A DNA stretch of 39,542 nt from an uncultured Aquincola sp. (GTDB lineage: Bacteria > Pseudomonadota > Gammaproteobacteria > Burkholderiales > Burkholderiaceae): the NCBI GenBank assembly GCA_937883885.1, contig CAKZXL010000317.1, positions 1 to 39,542 of the forward strand, read 5' to 3'. Below the pieces are notes generated by a model. The model worked only from the letters and a program-made list of their open reading frames with translations. It had not been told where the DNA came from and made no database searches. A program made the position numbers and the translations under genes. Shown piece after piece: positions 6,964 to 14,878 of this stretch (the first letter of the stretch is position 1; every line of letters starts with the position of its first letter).

Positions 6964-8363
6964 TGCGGTTGACTGCGGCCGCATCGGCGGCGTTCATCCT
7001 GGCCGGCTGTGCCTCGTTTTCACCGGATGGCGGCGTGGGCAAGGTCTCCGAGCTGACCAAGGAACGCACGGGCCAGTCCGTGACGATGCAGCGCTCAGCC
7101 AAGGAAGCCGACACCGCCCAGGCGCGCGTCTCGGAAGTCCTGCGACAGCCCCTGACGGCAGACGCCGCGGTGGAACTGGCATTACTCAACAACCGGGGCC
7201 TCCAGGCCAGCTTCAGCCAGCTCGGCATTGCCGAGGCCGACCTGGTTCAGGCTGGGCGCCTTCGCAACCCCATCTTCAGCTTCGGCCGTCTCGCTCTTGG
7301 CGGCGGTGCGGTGGAAATCGAGCGCTCCGTCATGTTCGACGTGCTTAGCCTGCTGACCATGCCCGTGGCGACGAAGGTGCAGCAACGCAACTTCGAGCAG
7401 GCGCAGTTCCGCGCTGCCTATGAGGCGGTCGGCATCGCCGCGGAAACCCGCAAGGCGTTCTACAGCGCGGTGGCGTCCCAGGAGCTCGTCCGCTACTTCC
7501 AGCAGGTCAAGGAAGCCGCCGATGCCTCCAACGAGCTGGCCAAGCGCATGCTGCAGGCGGGCAACTTCAACAAGCTCGCCCAGATGCGTGAGCAGAGCTT
7601 CTACGCCGACGCAACCGCAAGTCTTGCTCGCGCCCAGCAGCAGGCAGTGGCCGACCGTGAGCGGCTGACGCGCTTGCTGGGTCTGTCCGGAGACCAACTC
7701 GGCTTCAAGCTGCCCGAGCGACTGCCGGACCTGCCCAAGGAGACCATCGAGCCCAAGGACGCGGAGCAGACCGCCATCGACAAGCGGCTCGACGTGTTGA
7801 TGGCTAAGCGCTCGACCGAGGCCACGGCACGTTCGCTCGGCCTGACCAACGCCACTCGTATCCTGAACGGCCTGGAAGTTGGCTACCAGAACAAGAGCGA
7901 GACCGGCGAGGAGCGCCAGAACGGCTACGAGATTGAGCTGCCCATCCCGCTGTTCGACTTTGGCTCTGCGCGCTCCGCGCGTGCCGAAGCCACCTACATG
8001 CAGGCGGTTCATCGGACGGCGGAGGTCGCGGTCAATGCACGCTCCGAGGTGCGCGAGACCTACTCGGCCTACCGCACGGCGTACGACTTGGCCAAGCACT
8101 ACCGCGACGAGGTGGTGCCGCTGCGCAAGCGCATCTCCGAGGAGAACCTGCTCCGCTACAACGGCATGCTCATCGGCGTCTTCGAGTTGCTCGCCGACTC
8201 GCGCGAGCAAGTTCGCAGCGTGACCGACTACGTGCAGTCGCTGCGCGACTTCTGGGTCGCTGAAAGCAACCTCCAAACCGCATTGACGGGGCGCTCGCCA
8301 GGCGCAGGCACCGCCGCTTCGACGCCCGCCGCTGCCTCTACCGAGCAAGCCGCGGCTCACTGA
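6960..8363 (+). CDS. TolC-family outer-membrane factor, lipoprotein (CusC-like)
   Basis: This 467-aa protein has a lipoprotein signal (LAGC around residue 17) and two TolC-type repeats of long coiled helices with a beta segment (VGYQNKSETGEERQNGYE then IPLFDFGSARSARAEA). It ends in an Ala/Ser-rich tail. Such proteins form the outer-membrane channel for RND efflux pumps. It starts in overlap with the previous stop and lies 11 bp before the multicopper oxidase. A second OMF gene sits at 12153 next to cusB/cusA, so this one may serve the oxidase group or form an alternative exit duct. Confidence 0.87.
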   Translation: MMRLTAAASAAFILAGCASFSPDGGVGKVSELTKERTGQSVTMQRSAKEADTAQARVSEVLRQPLTADAAVELALLNNRGLQASFSQLGIAEADLVQAGRLRNPIFSFGRLALGGGAVEIERSVMFDVLSLLTMPVATKVQQRNFEQAQFRAAYEAVGIAAETRKAFYSAVASQELVRYFQQVKEAADASNELAKRMLQAGNFNKLAQMREQSFYADATASLARAQQQAVADRERLTRLLGLSGDQLGFKLPERLPDLPKETIEPKDAEQTAIDKRLDVLMAKRSTEATARSLGLTNATRILNGLEVGYQNKSETGEERQNGYEIELPIPLFDFGSARSARAEATYMQAVHRTAEVAVNARSEVRETYSAYRTAYDLAKHYRDEVVPLRKRISEENLLRYNGMLIGVFELLADSREQVRSVTDYVQSLRDFWVAESNLQTALTGRSPGAGTAASTPAAASTEQAAAH

Positions 8364-8374
8364 GAACAACGACC

Positions 8375-9748
8375 ATGTCCAATCGACGCAACTTCTTCAA
8401 AGCCGCCGGTGCTGTTGCACTTGGCGCGACGGCCGTGAGCCGCGTAGGCGCCGCATCGCTCCCCGAAGCGGTCTACCAGACCTCGCCGACGATGCAGCCG
8501 CCGCTGGTTCCCAACACCGGTCGTCCTTACAACCCCGTGGCCACGCTCAACGGCTGGACGCTGCCTTGGCGCATGAACAACGGCGTCAAAGAGTTCCACC
8601 TGGTTGCCGAACCCGTGGTGCGCGAGTTCGCACCTGGCATGAAGGCCAACCTGTGGGGCTACAACGGCTCGAGCCCAGGCCCGACCATCGAAGCGGTGGA
8701 GGGCGACCGTGTTCGCATCTTCGTGACCAACAAGCTCCCCGAGCACACCACCGTGCACTGGCACGGCATCTTGCTGCCATCGGGCATGGACGGCGTGGGC
8801 GGTCTCACACAGCCGCACATTCCGCCCGGCAAGACCTTTGTCTACGAGTTCACCCTGCTGCGCTCCGGGACCCACATGTACCACCCGCACGCTGATGAGA
8901 TGACTCAGATGGCGATGGGCATGATGGGTATGTTCATCATCCACCCAAAGGACCAGCGCCAGATGCGGGTGGACCGGGACTTCGTGTTCCTGCTGGCCTC
9001 CTACGACATCGAGCCTGGTGCGGCCACACCGAAGACGTCCGAGATGACGGACTTCAACCTGTGGACCTGGAACAGTCGAGTGTTCCCCGGTATCGACCCG
9101 CTTGTCGCACGCACTGGAGACAGGGTTCGTGTTCGCGTCGGCAATCTCACGATGACGAACCATCCCATCCACATGCACGGCCCGCACTTCGTCGTGACCG
9201 GCACCGACGGTGGCTGGGTGCCGCCTTCAGCTCGATGGCCGGAGGTGACAACCGACGTCGCCGTGGGGCAGATGCGCGCGTTCGAGTTCGACGCCATCGC
9301 TGGCGACTGGGCCATTCACTGCCACAAGTCGCACCATACGATGAACGCCATGGGGCACGATGTCCCCAACATGATTGGCGTCGACCACAAGGGCGTGGCC
9401 GAGCGCATCACCAAGCTCGTGCCCGACTACATGGTCATGGGCGACAAGGGCATGGCCGACATGGGCGCGATGGAGATGCCCTTGCCCGACAACACGCTGC
9501 CGATGATGACCGGTCAAGGCCCGTTCGGACCACTCGAGATGGGCGGCATGTTCTCCGTCGTCAAGGTACGCGACGACGTGCAGCGCGGTGACTACAAGGA
9601 CCCCGGCTTCTACAAGCACCCGCAAGGGACGGTGGCCTACGAGTACACCGGCCAGGTGCAGCAGCCCACGCGCGCGTCGGCGCCCAAGGCTGACGGCAAG
9701 ACGATGAATGTTCGCAAGCCTTCAGGCGGCGACCACTCAAACCACTGA
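8375..9748 (+). CDS. Tat-exported multicopper oxidase
   Basis: This 457-aa protein has a Tat-type start (RRNFFK at 4-9, AGAVALGA core). It shows the four copper-ligand blocks of multicopper oxidases: HWHG (128-131), HMYHPH (167-172), NHPIHMHG, and the C-terminal HCHKSHHTMNAM with the type-1 Cys and axial Met. Such periplasmic enzymes oxidise Cu(I) to the less toxic Cu(II). It is shorter than Pseudomonas CopA-type oxidases (about 600 aa) and lacks their Met-rich insert, although several Met/Gly runs (MGMMGM, MGDKGMADMGAMEM) remain. It lies between an OMF gene and a cupredoxin gene, 11 bp from each. Confidence 0.92.
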   Translation: MSNRRNFFKAAGAVALGATAVSRVGAASLPEAVYQTSPTMQPPLVPNTGRPYNPVATLNGWTLPWRMNNGVKEFHLVAEPVVREFAPGMKANLWGYNGSSPGPTIEAVEGDRVRIFVTNKLPEHTTVHWHGILLPSGMDGVGGLTQPHIPPGKTFVYEFTLLRSGTHMYHPHADEMTQMAMGMMGMFIIHPKDQRQMRVDRDFVFLLASYDIEPGAATPKTSEMTDFNLWTWNSRVFPGIDPLVARTGDRVRVRVGNLTMTNHPIHMHGPHFVVTGTDGGWVPPSARWPEVTTDVAVGQMRAFEFDAIAGDWAIHCHKSHHTMNAMGHDVPNMIGVDHKGVAERITKLVPDYMVMGDKGMADMGAMEMPLPDNTLPMMTGQGPFGPLEMGGMFSVVKVRDDVQRGDYKDPGFYKHPQGTVAYEYTGQVQQPTRASAPKADGKTMNVRKPSGGDHSNH

Positions 9749-9759
9749 AGGAGAACCAG

Positions 9760-10254
9760 ATGAACACTAAAGCAATCCTCGTGGCACTCGCAGCGCTGGC
9801 GATGAACGCTGGCGCGCTTGCCCACGGCAACGAAGAGCATGCTGGCGCCGCCCGCAAGTACGACGCCTCAAAGGTGGAAGACACGGCGTTTGGGCGCGAG
9901 GGCGACCCCGCCAAGGCAACTCGCACCATTCGGGTAGACATGTCCGACGCCATGCGGTTCACGCCCGCGGACATCACTGTCAAGCGCGGTGAGACTGTGA
10001 AGCTGGTTGCCACCAACAAGGGCCAAGTGCTCCACGAGATGGTGCTTGGCACGTCCGAGGAGCTGAAGAAGCACGCCGACATGATGAAGAAGTTCCCGGG
10101 CATGGAGCACGACGAGCCGCATATGGCGCACGTGAAGCCTGGCAAGAGCGGCGAAATCGTCTGGCAGTTCACCAAGGCCGGTGAATTCCAGTTCGCATGT
10201 CTCATCCCTGGCCACTTCGAGGCCGGCATGGTCGGAAAGGTCACCGTCAAATGA
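9760..10254 (+). CDS. Periplasmic cupredoxin (CopI-like)
   Basis: This 164-aa protein has a signal peptide (1-21), a His-containing mature start (HGNEEHAG), and a cupredoxin fold. Its type-1 copper ligands are His in VLHEMV and the Cys-His-Met set in FACLIPGHFEAGM near the C-terminus. A Met/His-rich insert (MMKKFPGMEHDEPHMAH) lies between them. It resembles CopI-type cupredoxins tied to copper tolerance in betaproteobacteria. GGAG lies eight bases before ATG 9760. Its stop overlaps the next start (ATGA, 10251-10254). Confidence 0.87.
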   Translation: MNTKAILVALAALAMNAGALAHGNEEHAGAARKYDASKVEDTAFGREGDPAKATRTIRVDMSDAMRFTPADITVKRGETVKLVATNKGQVLHEMVLGTSEELKKHADMMKKFPGMEHDEPHMAHVKPGKSGEIVWQFTKAGEFQFACLIPGHFEAGMVGKVTVK

Positions 10255-10709
10255 AGCGCCGCCACGTTCTCACTACCCTCGCGGCAGGCGTTGCGGCTGT
10301 GGGGCTGCCCTCCATGGCTGCGAATGCGTTGCCTCAGGTCGAAGTCTTTAAGAGCCCGACGTGTGGCTGCTGTGGCGCCTGGGTCGACCACCTCAAAGCG
10401 GCTGGCTTTCCGGTCAAGGTCGTTGAAGTCGACGACACGACGGTGACGCGCAATCGCTATGGCTTGCCAGACAAGTTCGGCAGCTGCCACACCGGCATCG
10501 TCAACGGCTACGTCGTCGAGGGCCACGTGCCGGCAGCAGAAGTGAAACGGCTGCTCGCCATGAAGCCTGCGGCCATTGGCCTGGCTGTGCCGGGCATGCC
10601 CGTCGGCTCTCCCGGCATGGAGTACGGCGACCGCAAGGACCCGTACGACGTTTTTCTCATCGACAAGAGCGGTCGCGACACCGTCTTCGCCCACTACCCG
10701 AAAGCTTAA
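10251..10709 (+). CDS. DUF411 metal-binding protein (CopG-like)
   Basis: This 152-aa protein carries a signal sequence (KRRHVLTTLAAGVAA...AANA, residues 2-25) and the DUF411 core with PTCGCCGAWVDHL near residues 36-48, then a second Cys in FGSCHTGIV and the HVPAAEVKRLL segment. DUF411/CopG proteins have a thioredoxin-like fold and a redox-active Cys cluster that binds copper in the periplasm. It overlaps the cupredoxin gene by four bases and is 11 bp before the CusF-like gene. Confidence 0.88.
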   Translation: MKRRHVLTTLAAGVAAVGLPSMAANALPQVEVFKSPTCGCCGAWVDHLKAAGFPVKVVEVDDTTVTRNRYGLPDKFGSCHTGIVNGYVVEGHVPAAEVKRLLAMKPAAIGLAVPGMPVGSPGMEYGDRKDPYDVFLIDKSGRDTVFAHYPKA

Positions 10710-10720
10710 AGGAGTAACTC

Positions 10721-11062
10721 ATGAAGCTCACCCCGACCATCGCCGCCATCGCATCTGCCGTCCTTGCCCTCGCGGCCAACGCACAGTCGACGCCGGCGTC
10801 TGGTGCCGACCATGCTGCACACCACTCAACTGCGGCCGCGCCGCAGAGCGACGGCGAAGTTCGAAAGGTCGACAAGGAGCAGGGCAAGCTCACCCTGCGG
10901 CATGGACCGCTGGCCAACCTAGATATGCCTGCAATGACCATGGTGTTCAAGGCCGCTGACCCCAAGCTGCTCGAGGGCCTGAAGGAAGGCGACAAGGTCA
11001 AGTTCACCGCTGAGAAGGTCAACGGCGCTTTCACCGTGACCGCCATTCAGCCTGCCAAGTGA
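10721..11062 (+). CDS. cusF: CusF-like periplasmic Cu(I)/Ag(I) chaperone, Trp replaced by Met
   Basis: This 113-aa protein has a signal peptide (1-21) and a CusF barrel. The metal site reads RHGPLANLDMPAMTMVF. The His and the two Met of MTM match E. coli H36, M47 and M49, but the stacking Trp (NWPEMTM in E. coli) is Met here. AAGGAG precedes ATG 10721. A second CusF domain that keeps the Trp is fused to CusB (14640-14860). The substitution should change how exposed the metal is, since W44M CusF variants are known to bind Cu(I) differently. Confidence 0.88.
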   Translation: MKLTPTIAAIASAVLALAANAQSTPASGADHAAHHSTAAAPQSDGEVRKVDKEQGKLTLRHGPLANLDMPAMTMVFKAADPKLLEGLKEGDKVKFTAEKVNGAFTVTAIQPAK

Positions 11063-11069
11063 GGTGTCG

Positions 11070-11621
11070 ATGCGCAGCCTCCTCATCACCATGAGCCTGA
11101 TGGCGGCAAGCAGTGCGTTTGGCCAGCACGCTGACCACCAGCATCAGGCGCAGCCGAGCGGCTATGCAGGCATGCAAAGCCGCGACATCAAGGCGCTTTC
11201 GACAGAGCAGGTTGCTGACCTCCGGGAAGGCCGAGGGATGGGCGCATCTCTGCCGGCTGAGCTGAACGGCGTTCCTGGTCCGATGCACGTCCTACAACTG
11301 GCGCAGCAGCTCAAGGTGACCTCCGAGCAGCGCCAAGCGCTGGAGGGCATCACTGGGGAGATGAAGACCCGTGCTCAAAGCCTTGGCGCCCAGGTTGTGG
11401 CTGAAGAGGCCGCCCTGGACAACGCTTTCAAGGGGCGCAGCATCGACGCGAAAGGCGTGGAGGAGGCTACGGCGCGCATCGCCTCCCTCCAAGGACAACT
11501 GCGGGCCGTCCATCTGGTAGCGCACCTGAAAACGCGTGAGTTGCTCTCCGATGAGCAGGTGGCCGTCTACAACAGCGCCCGCGGCTACACGACGGCGAAC
11601 GGCCACCAACATCGACATTGA
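11070..11621 (+). CDS. Periplasmic Spy/CpxP-like or heavy-metal-resistance helical protein
   Basis: This 183-aa protein has a signal peptide (about 1-19) and a His-rich mature start (HADHQHQAQ). It then forms long helices with LKVTSEQRQALEGI and LSDEQVAVYNSARGY, the LT..Q-type signature pattern of Spy/CpxP-like periplasmic proteins. It ends in HQHRH. It is probably a metal-binding periplasmic chaperone. ATG 11070 is chosen because GAGG lies five bases upstream; a GTG two codons earlier is less likely. The gene follows cusF after seven bases. Confidence 0.75.
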   Translation: MRSLLITMSLMAASSAFGQHADHQHQAQPSGYAGMQSRDIKALSTEQVADLREGRGMGASLPAELNGVPGPMHVLQLAQQLKVTSEQRQALEGITGEMKTRAQSLGAQVVAEEAALDNAFKGRSIDAKGVEEATARIASLQGQLRAVHLVAHLKTRELLSDEQVAVYNSARGYTTANGHQHRH

Positions 11622-11684
11622 CGCTGCTCAATCGTCAGGTGGCGAGACCGCTGCATCGGCTAAATCCGGGGCGCTAAACTGAGC

Positions 11685-12074
11685 ATGCCCATGTTCCGTC
11701 GACACGTTCAACGCCTGACCACCACGTTCTTCGTGGTGCTGTCGCTGCTGTTCGCGCAGCTGGCGTTGGCGAACTACGTCTGCCCTGAGCAGCTGGAAGT
11801 GACGGCGATGGCGGAGATGATGGCTTCGGGGATGCCTTGTGAAGGCATGGACACCGAGCAGCCCGCTCTGTGCGCAGAGCACTCGTCAGGTGCTCCGCAA
11901 TCGTTCGAGACTGTGAAAGTCCCGACAGCAGCCGCTCCGGCGGTTGTCCAGGTGCTTGAGCTTTCTCTGGAGCTGGAAGCACTCCAAGCGCGCGCAGTCC
12001 CCTGGACCGCTACCCCCGAGGCGCAGCCGCCTCCAGACCCGCTCTTCCTCTCCACGCGCAGACTGCGCGTTTGA
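11685..12074 (+). CDS. Small secreted protein upstream of the second OMF gene
   Basis: This 129-aa protein has a signal peptide (1-29, ending ALA) and a short mature part with three Cys and several Met (NYVCPEQLE, MMASGMPCEGMD, ALCAEH). A Pro/Ala-rich tail follows. It lies between the Spy-like gene and the second TolC gene. Small Cys-containing secreted proteins of this layout are common in copper operons, but I cannot name the family. Confidence 0.6.
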   Translation: MPMFRRHVQRLTTTFFVVLSLLFAQLALANYVCPEQLEVTAMAEMMASGMPCEGMDTEQPALCAEHSSGAPQSFETVKVPTAAAPAVVQVLELSLELEALQARAVPWTATPEAQPPPDPLFLSTRRLRV

Positions 12075-12152
12075 CCCGCTCCGTCGACAGACCGGTGCTG
12101 CTGCGGCTCGTCCGCACGCCAGCCGCCTTTGCGTTCGTCCTCGGAGCTTCCA

Positions 12153-13388
12153 ATGTCAAAACACACCTTGCGAACAGTCGCTCTGACTGTCGCCTTGCTG
12201 CCGGCCACCTGGGTCGTTGCGGCGCCTCTTTCTCTCGACCGGGCGGTTAGCCTGGCTATCCAACGTTCAGAAATGACGCGTTCCGCCCGTGCCGGCGCCA
12301 CGAGCGCCGCCGAGATGGCGCGCGCAGCCGGTCAGCTGCCGGACCCGATGCTCACCTTTGGCATCGACAACCTCCCAGCCACGGGCTCCAACCGGCTGAG
12401 CACCACCGCCGAAGACATGACGATGAAGCGCATCGGCATCTCCCAGGAGTGGGTGTCGGCCGACAAGCGTGCCGCTCGCGAAGCCGTCGCGAGCGCCATT
12501 CAGCGCAGGGAGGCGGTGCTGGAGCACGTAGCGGCGGCTGACGCCCGCGTGCAGACGGCAATGGCCTATGTCGAGGCGTACTACGCCGGCGAGGCCTGGA
12601 AGCTCACCACGCTGAACGAAAAACACGCTCGCGAGGAGTTGGAGGCGAGCAAGGGACGGCTCGCCACTCTGTCGGGCAGCAGCGCCGAGGTACTCGCGCT
12701 GACCAGCGCCCTGGGCGTGGCCGAAGACGAGTCCGCCGACCTTCGACAACAGCAGGCCGCAGCTGCAACGGCGCTTCAGCGGTGGGCCGGGACTCAGCCC
12801 GATGAGCTCCTTGCTCCGACGCTGGCGGTCGCCCCTTCCCTGGACGCGTTTGTGGCCAACCACCCGCTCGTCGTCGCAAAGCAGCGCGACGTCGAGGTAG
12901 CGCGACAGGATGCCGAGGCCACGCGACTGAACCGCAAGCCGAACTGGAGCTACGAGGTGTCTTACGGTCAGCGGCAGGGACGTCCGGACATGGTGTCCTT
13001 CGGGGTGAGCATCCCGCTACAGGTTGCGCCTGCTGCCCGCCAGGACCGGGAGACGGCTGCCAAGCTCGCGATGGTTGAAAAGGCGGAAGCCGACCTGGCC
13101 GAAGCCCAGCGCGCCGCCGCGGGAGATTACGCAGCTTTGGCCAGCGATGCCAAACGGCTGCAGGAGCGTGTCGACCGCTACGGGGCAGCCGTGCTCACGC
13201 CGCTGCGGCGGCGGACGGAGGCGACGCTCGCCTCCTACCGGGCCAACCAAGCCAGCCTGGTGATGCTTTTCGAGGCCCGCCATGCCGAAGTGGAGGCACA
13301 GCGCAAGTTCCTGACGCTCCAGCGCGACCTCGCGAAAGCCCAGGCACAGCTCGTGTTCAAACCCGTTCTTCAAGGAGCCGCGCAATGA
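12153..13388 (+). CDS. TolC-family outer-membrane factor of the Cus-type pump
   Basis: This 411-aa protein has a cleavable signal (1-24, ending VVAA) without a lipobox, and the OMF repeats (LSLDRAVSLAIQRS at the start, GQLPDPMLTFGIDNLP, later VSFGVSIPLQV). It should provide the outer-membrane channel for the CusBA pump. ATG 12153 is preferred over 12129 because GGAG lies seven bases upstream and the signal begins there. The stop overlaps cusB by four bases (13385-13388), which ties it to that pump. Confidence 0.87.
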   Translation: MSKHTLRTVALTVALLPATWVVAAPLSLDRAVSLAIQRSEMTRSARAGATSAAEMARAAGQLPDPMLTFGIDNLPATGSNRLSTTAEDMTMKRIGISQEWVSADKRAAREAVASAIQRREAVLEHVAAADARVQTAMAYVEAYYAGEAWKLTTLNEKHAREELEASKGRLATLSGSSAEVLALTSALGVAEDESADLRQQQAAAATALQRWAGTQPDELLAPTLAVAPSLDAFVANHPLVVAKQRDVEVARQDAEATRLNRKPNWSYEVSYGQRQGRPDMVSFGVSIPLQVAPAARQDRETAAKLAMVEKAEADLAEAQRAAAGDYAALASDAKRLQERVDRYGAAVLTPLRRRTEATLASYRANQASLVMLFEARHAEVEAQRKFLTLQRDLAKAQAQLVFKPVLQGAAQ

Positions 13389-14878
13389 GCCGCCTCCATC
13401 TTTCCCTTATCGCTGTAGCGTCCGCCCTGGCCATCGGAGCAGGAGCGTTCTACCTGGGTCGGACAACCTCGGGCGGTCACGGCCAATCACAGGCGGCGGG
13501 GCCTGCTGCGGCCGCTTCGGTCAACGAGCGCAAGGTCCTCTACTGGCACGACCCGATGGTTCCCGGCCAGAAGTTCGACAAGCCCGGCAAGTCGCCGTTC
13601 ATGGACATGCAGCTGCAGCCGGTCTACGCCGACGAGGCGAGCGACTCTGGGGTCAAGGTGAGTCCGCAGGTTCAGCAGAACCTCGGCATTCGGACCGCTC
13701 TGGTCAAGAGGGCGGACGTCAGCTCATCGTTCGATGCCGTCGGCGCGGTGCAGTTCGACGAGCGCCTCAGCGTCGCCGTTCAAACGCGGACTGCCGGCTA
13801 CCTTGAGCGCCTCCACGTTCGCGCGCCCATGGAACGCGTCGCCAAGGGGCAGGCGCTCGGGACCGTGTTCGCTCCGGAGTGGCTGGGCGCCCTGAACGAA
13901 ATCGTCGCGCTGAAGCGGTCTGGCGCCGCGCCGGAACTGGTGGCGGCTGCGAAGGAACGCACTCGAGCCATGTCTATTCCGGCGGACCTCGTTCGCCAGG
14001 CAGAGGAGGGCGGCACTCCACAGGCTCGGTACACCCTCTTCGCCCCAGCCGGCGGCGTGATTGCCGAGCTTGGAGTTCGAGAAGGCGTCGCGGTCTCGCC
14101 CGGGATGACCCTGTTCCGCATCGCTGGGCTGGAGAAGGTCTGGGCGGTCGCTGAGGTTCCTGAAGCCCAAGCCGTGCGTCTGGCGCGCGGGCAAAAGGTG
14201 ACTGCTGCCCTGCAGGCCGACCCGGGCCAGACATTCACCGGCACGATGCAAGAAATCCTGCCGCAAGTGAACGCGGCGACTCGAACCTTGCAGGCTCGTT
14301 TCGAGGTGGACAACAAGGGCGGCAAGCTGGTGCCGGGCATGCTGCTGCGCCTGCAGGTCGCAGGGGCATCGTCGTCGCGCCTGGTAGTCCCTGCCGAGGC
14401 CATCATCCGCACAGGCACGCGCGCGGTCGCCATCGTGCGCAAGGACAGCGGCGCATTCGAGCCACGCGAAGTGAATTTGGGCGCCGACCTCGGTGACCAG
14501 CTGGAGGTCGTTAACGGCCTGAGCGAAGGTGACCAGGTCGTGGCAAGCGGCCAGTTCCTGGTCGACTCTGAGGCCCGTCTTCGGTCTGTGCTGAGCAGCA
14601 TGACGACCGCGCAATCAGCTTCGGCGCCCGCGTCGGCCGCTGCGGCATCGACTTTCACCGGCCAAGGAAAGGTTGAGAGCGTCGAAGCCGGCAGCTTGAC
14701 CATCTCGCACGGTGACATCCCCGCGCTGGGTTGGCCCCCGATGACGATGGGCTTCGACAAGCCGAACTCCAAGGCCTTTCCCGAGGTGAAGCCGGGCGAC
14801 AACGTCCACTTCGAGTTCAAGAAGAAGGGCGAGGACTACGAGCTCGTCTCCGTCCACCGGACGGGAGGTGCCAAGTGA
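13385..14878 (+). CDS. cusB: CusB-type membrane-fusion protein with N-terminal metal-binding segment and C-terminal CusF domain
   Basis: This 497-aa adaptor has an N-terminal membrane anchor (5-25) and a heavy-metal-binding segment ([11 protein letters not shown] ... [10 protein letters not shown], 51-81). The barrel-sandwich/beta-barrel core of RND adaptors follows (about 90-405). The C-terminal domain (about 425-497) is CusF-like, with [16 protein letters not shown] containing His, Trp and both Met. CusB passes Cu(I)/Ag(I) from CusF to CusA. Fusion of a CusF domain to the adaptor would put the chaperone in the pump itself. It overlaps both neighbours by four bases. Confidence 0.92.
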   Translation: MSRLHLSLIAVASALAIGAGAFYLGRTTSGGHGQSQAAGPAAAASVNERKVLYWHDPMVPGQKFDKPGKSPFMDMQLQPVYADEASDSGVKVSPQVQQNLGIRTALVKRADVSSSFDAVGAVQFDERLSVAVQTRTAGYLERLHVRAPMERVAKGQALGTVFAPEWLGALNEIVALKRSGAAPELVAAAKERTRAMSIPADLVRQAEEGGTPQARYTLFAPAGGVIAELGVREGVAVSPGMTLFRIAGLEKVWAVAEVPEAQAVRLARGQKVTAALQADPGQTFTGTMQEILPQVNAATRTLQARFEVDNKGGKLVPGMLLRLQVAGASSSRLVVPAEAIIRTGTRAVAIVRKDSGAFEPREVNLGADLGDQLEVVNGLSEGDQVVASGQFLVDSEARLRSVLSSMTTAQSASAPASAAAASTFTGQGKVESVEAGSLTISHGDIPALGWPPMTMGFDKPNSKAFPEVKPGDNVHFEFKKKGEDYELVSVHRTGGAK

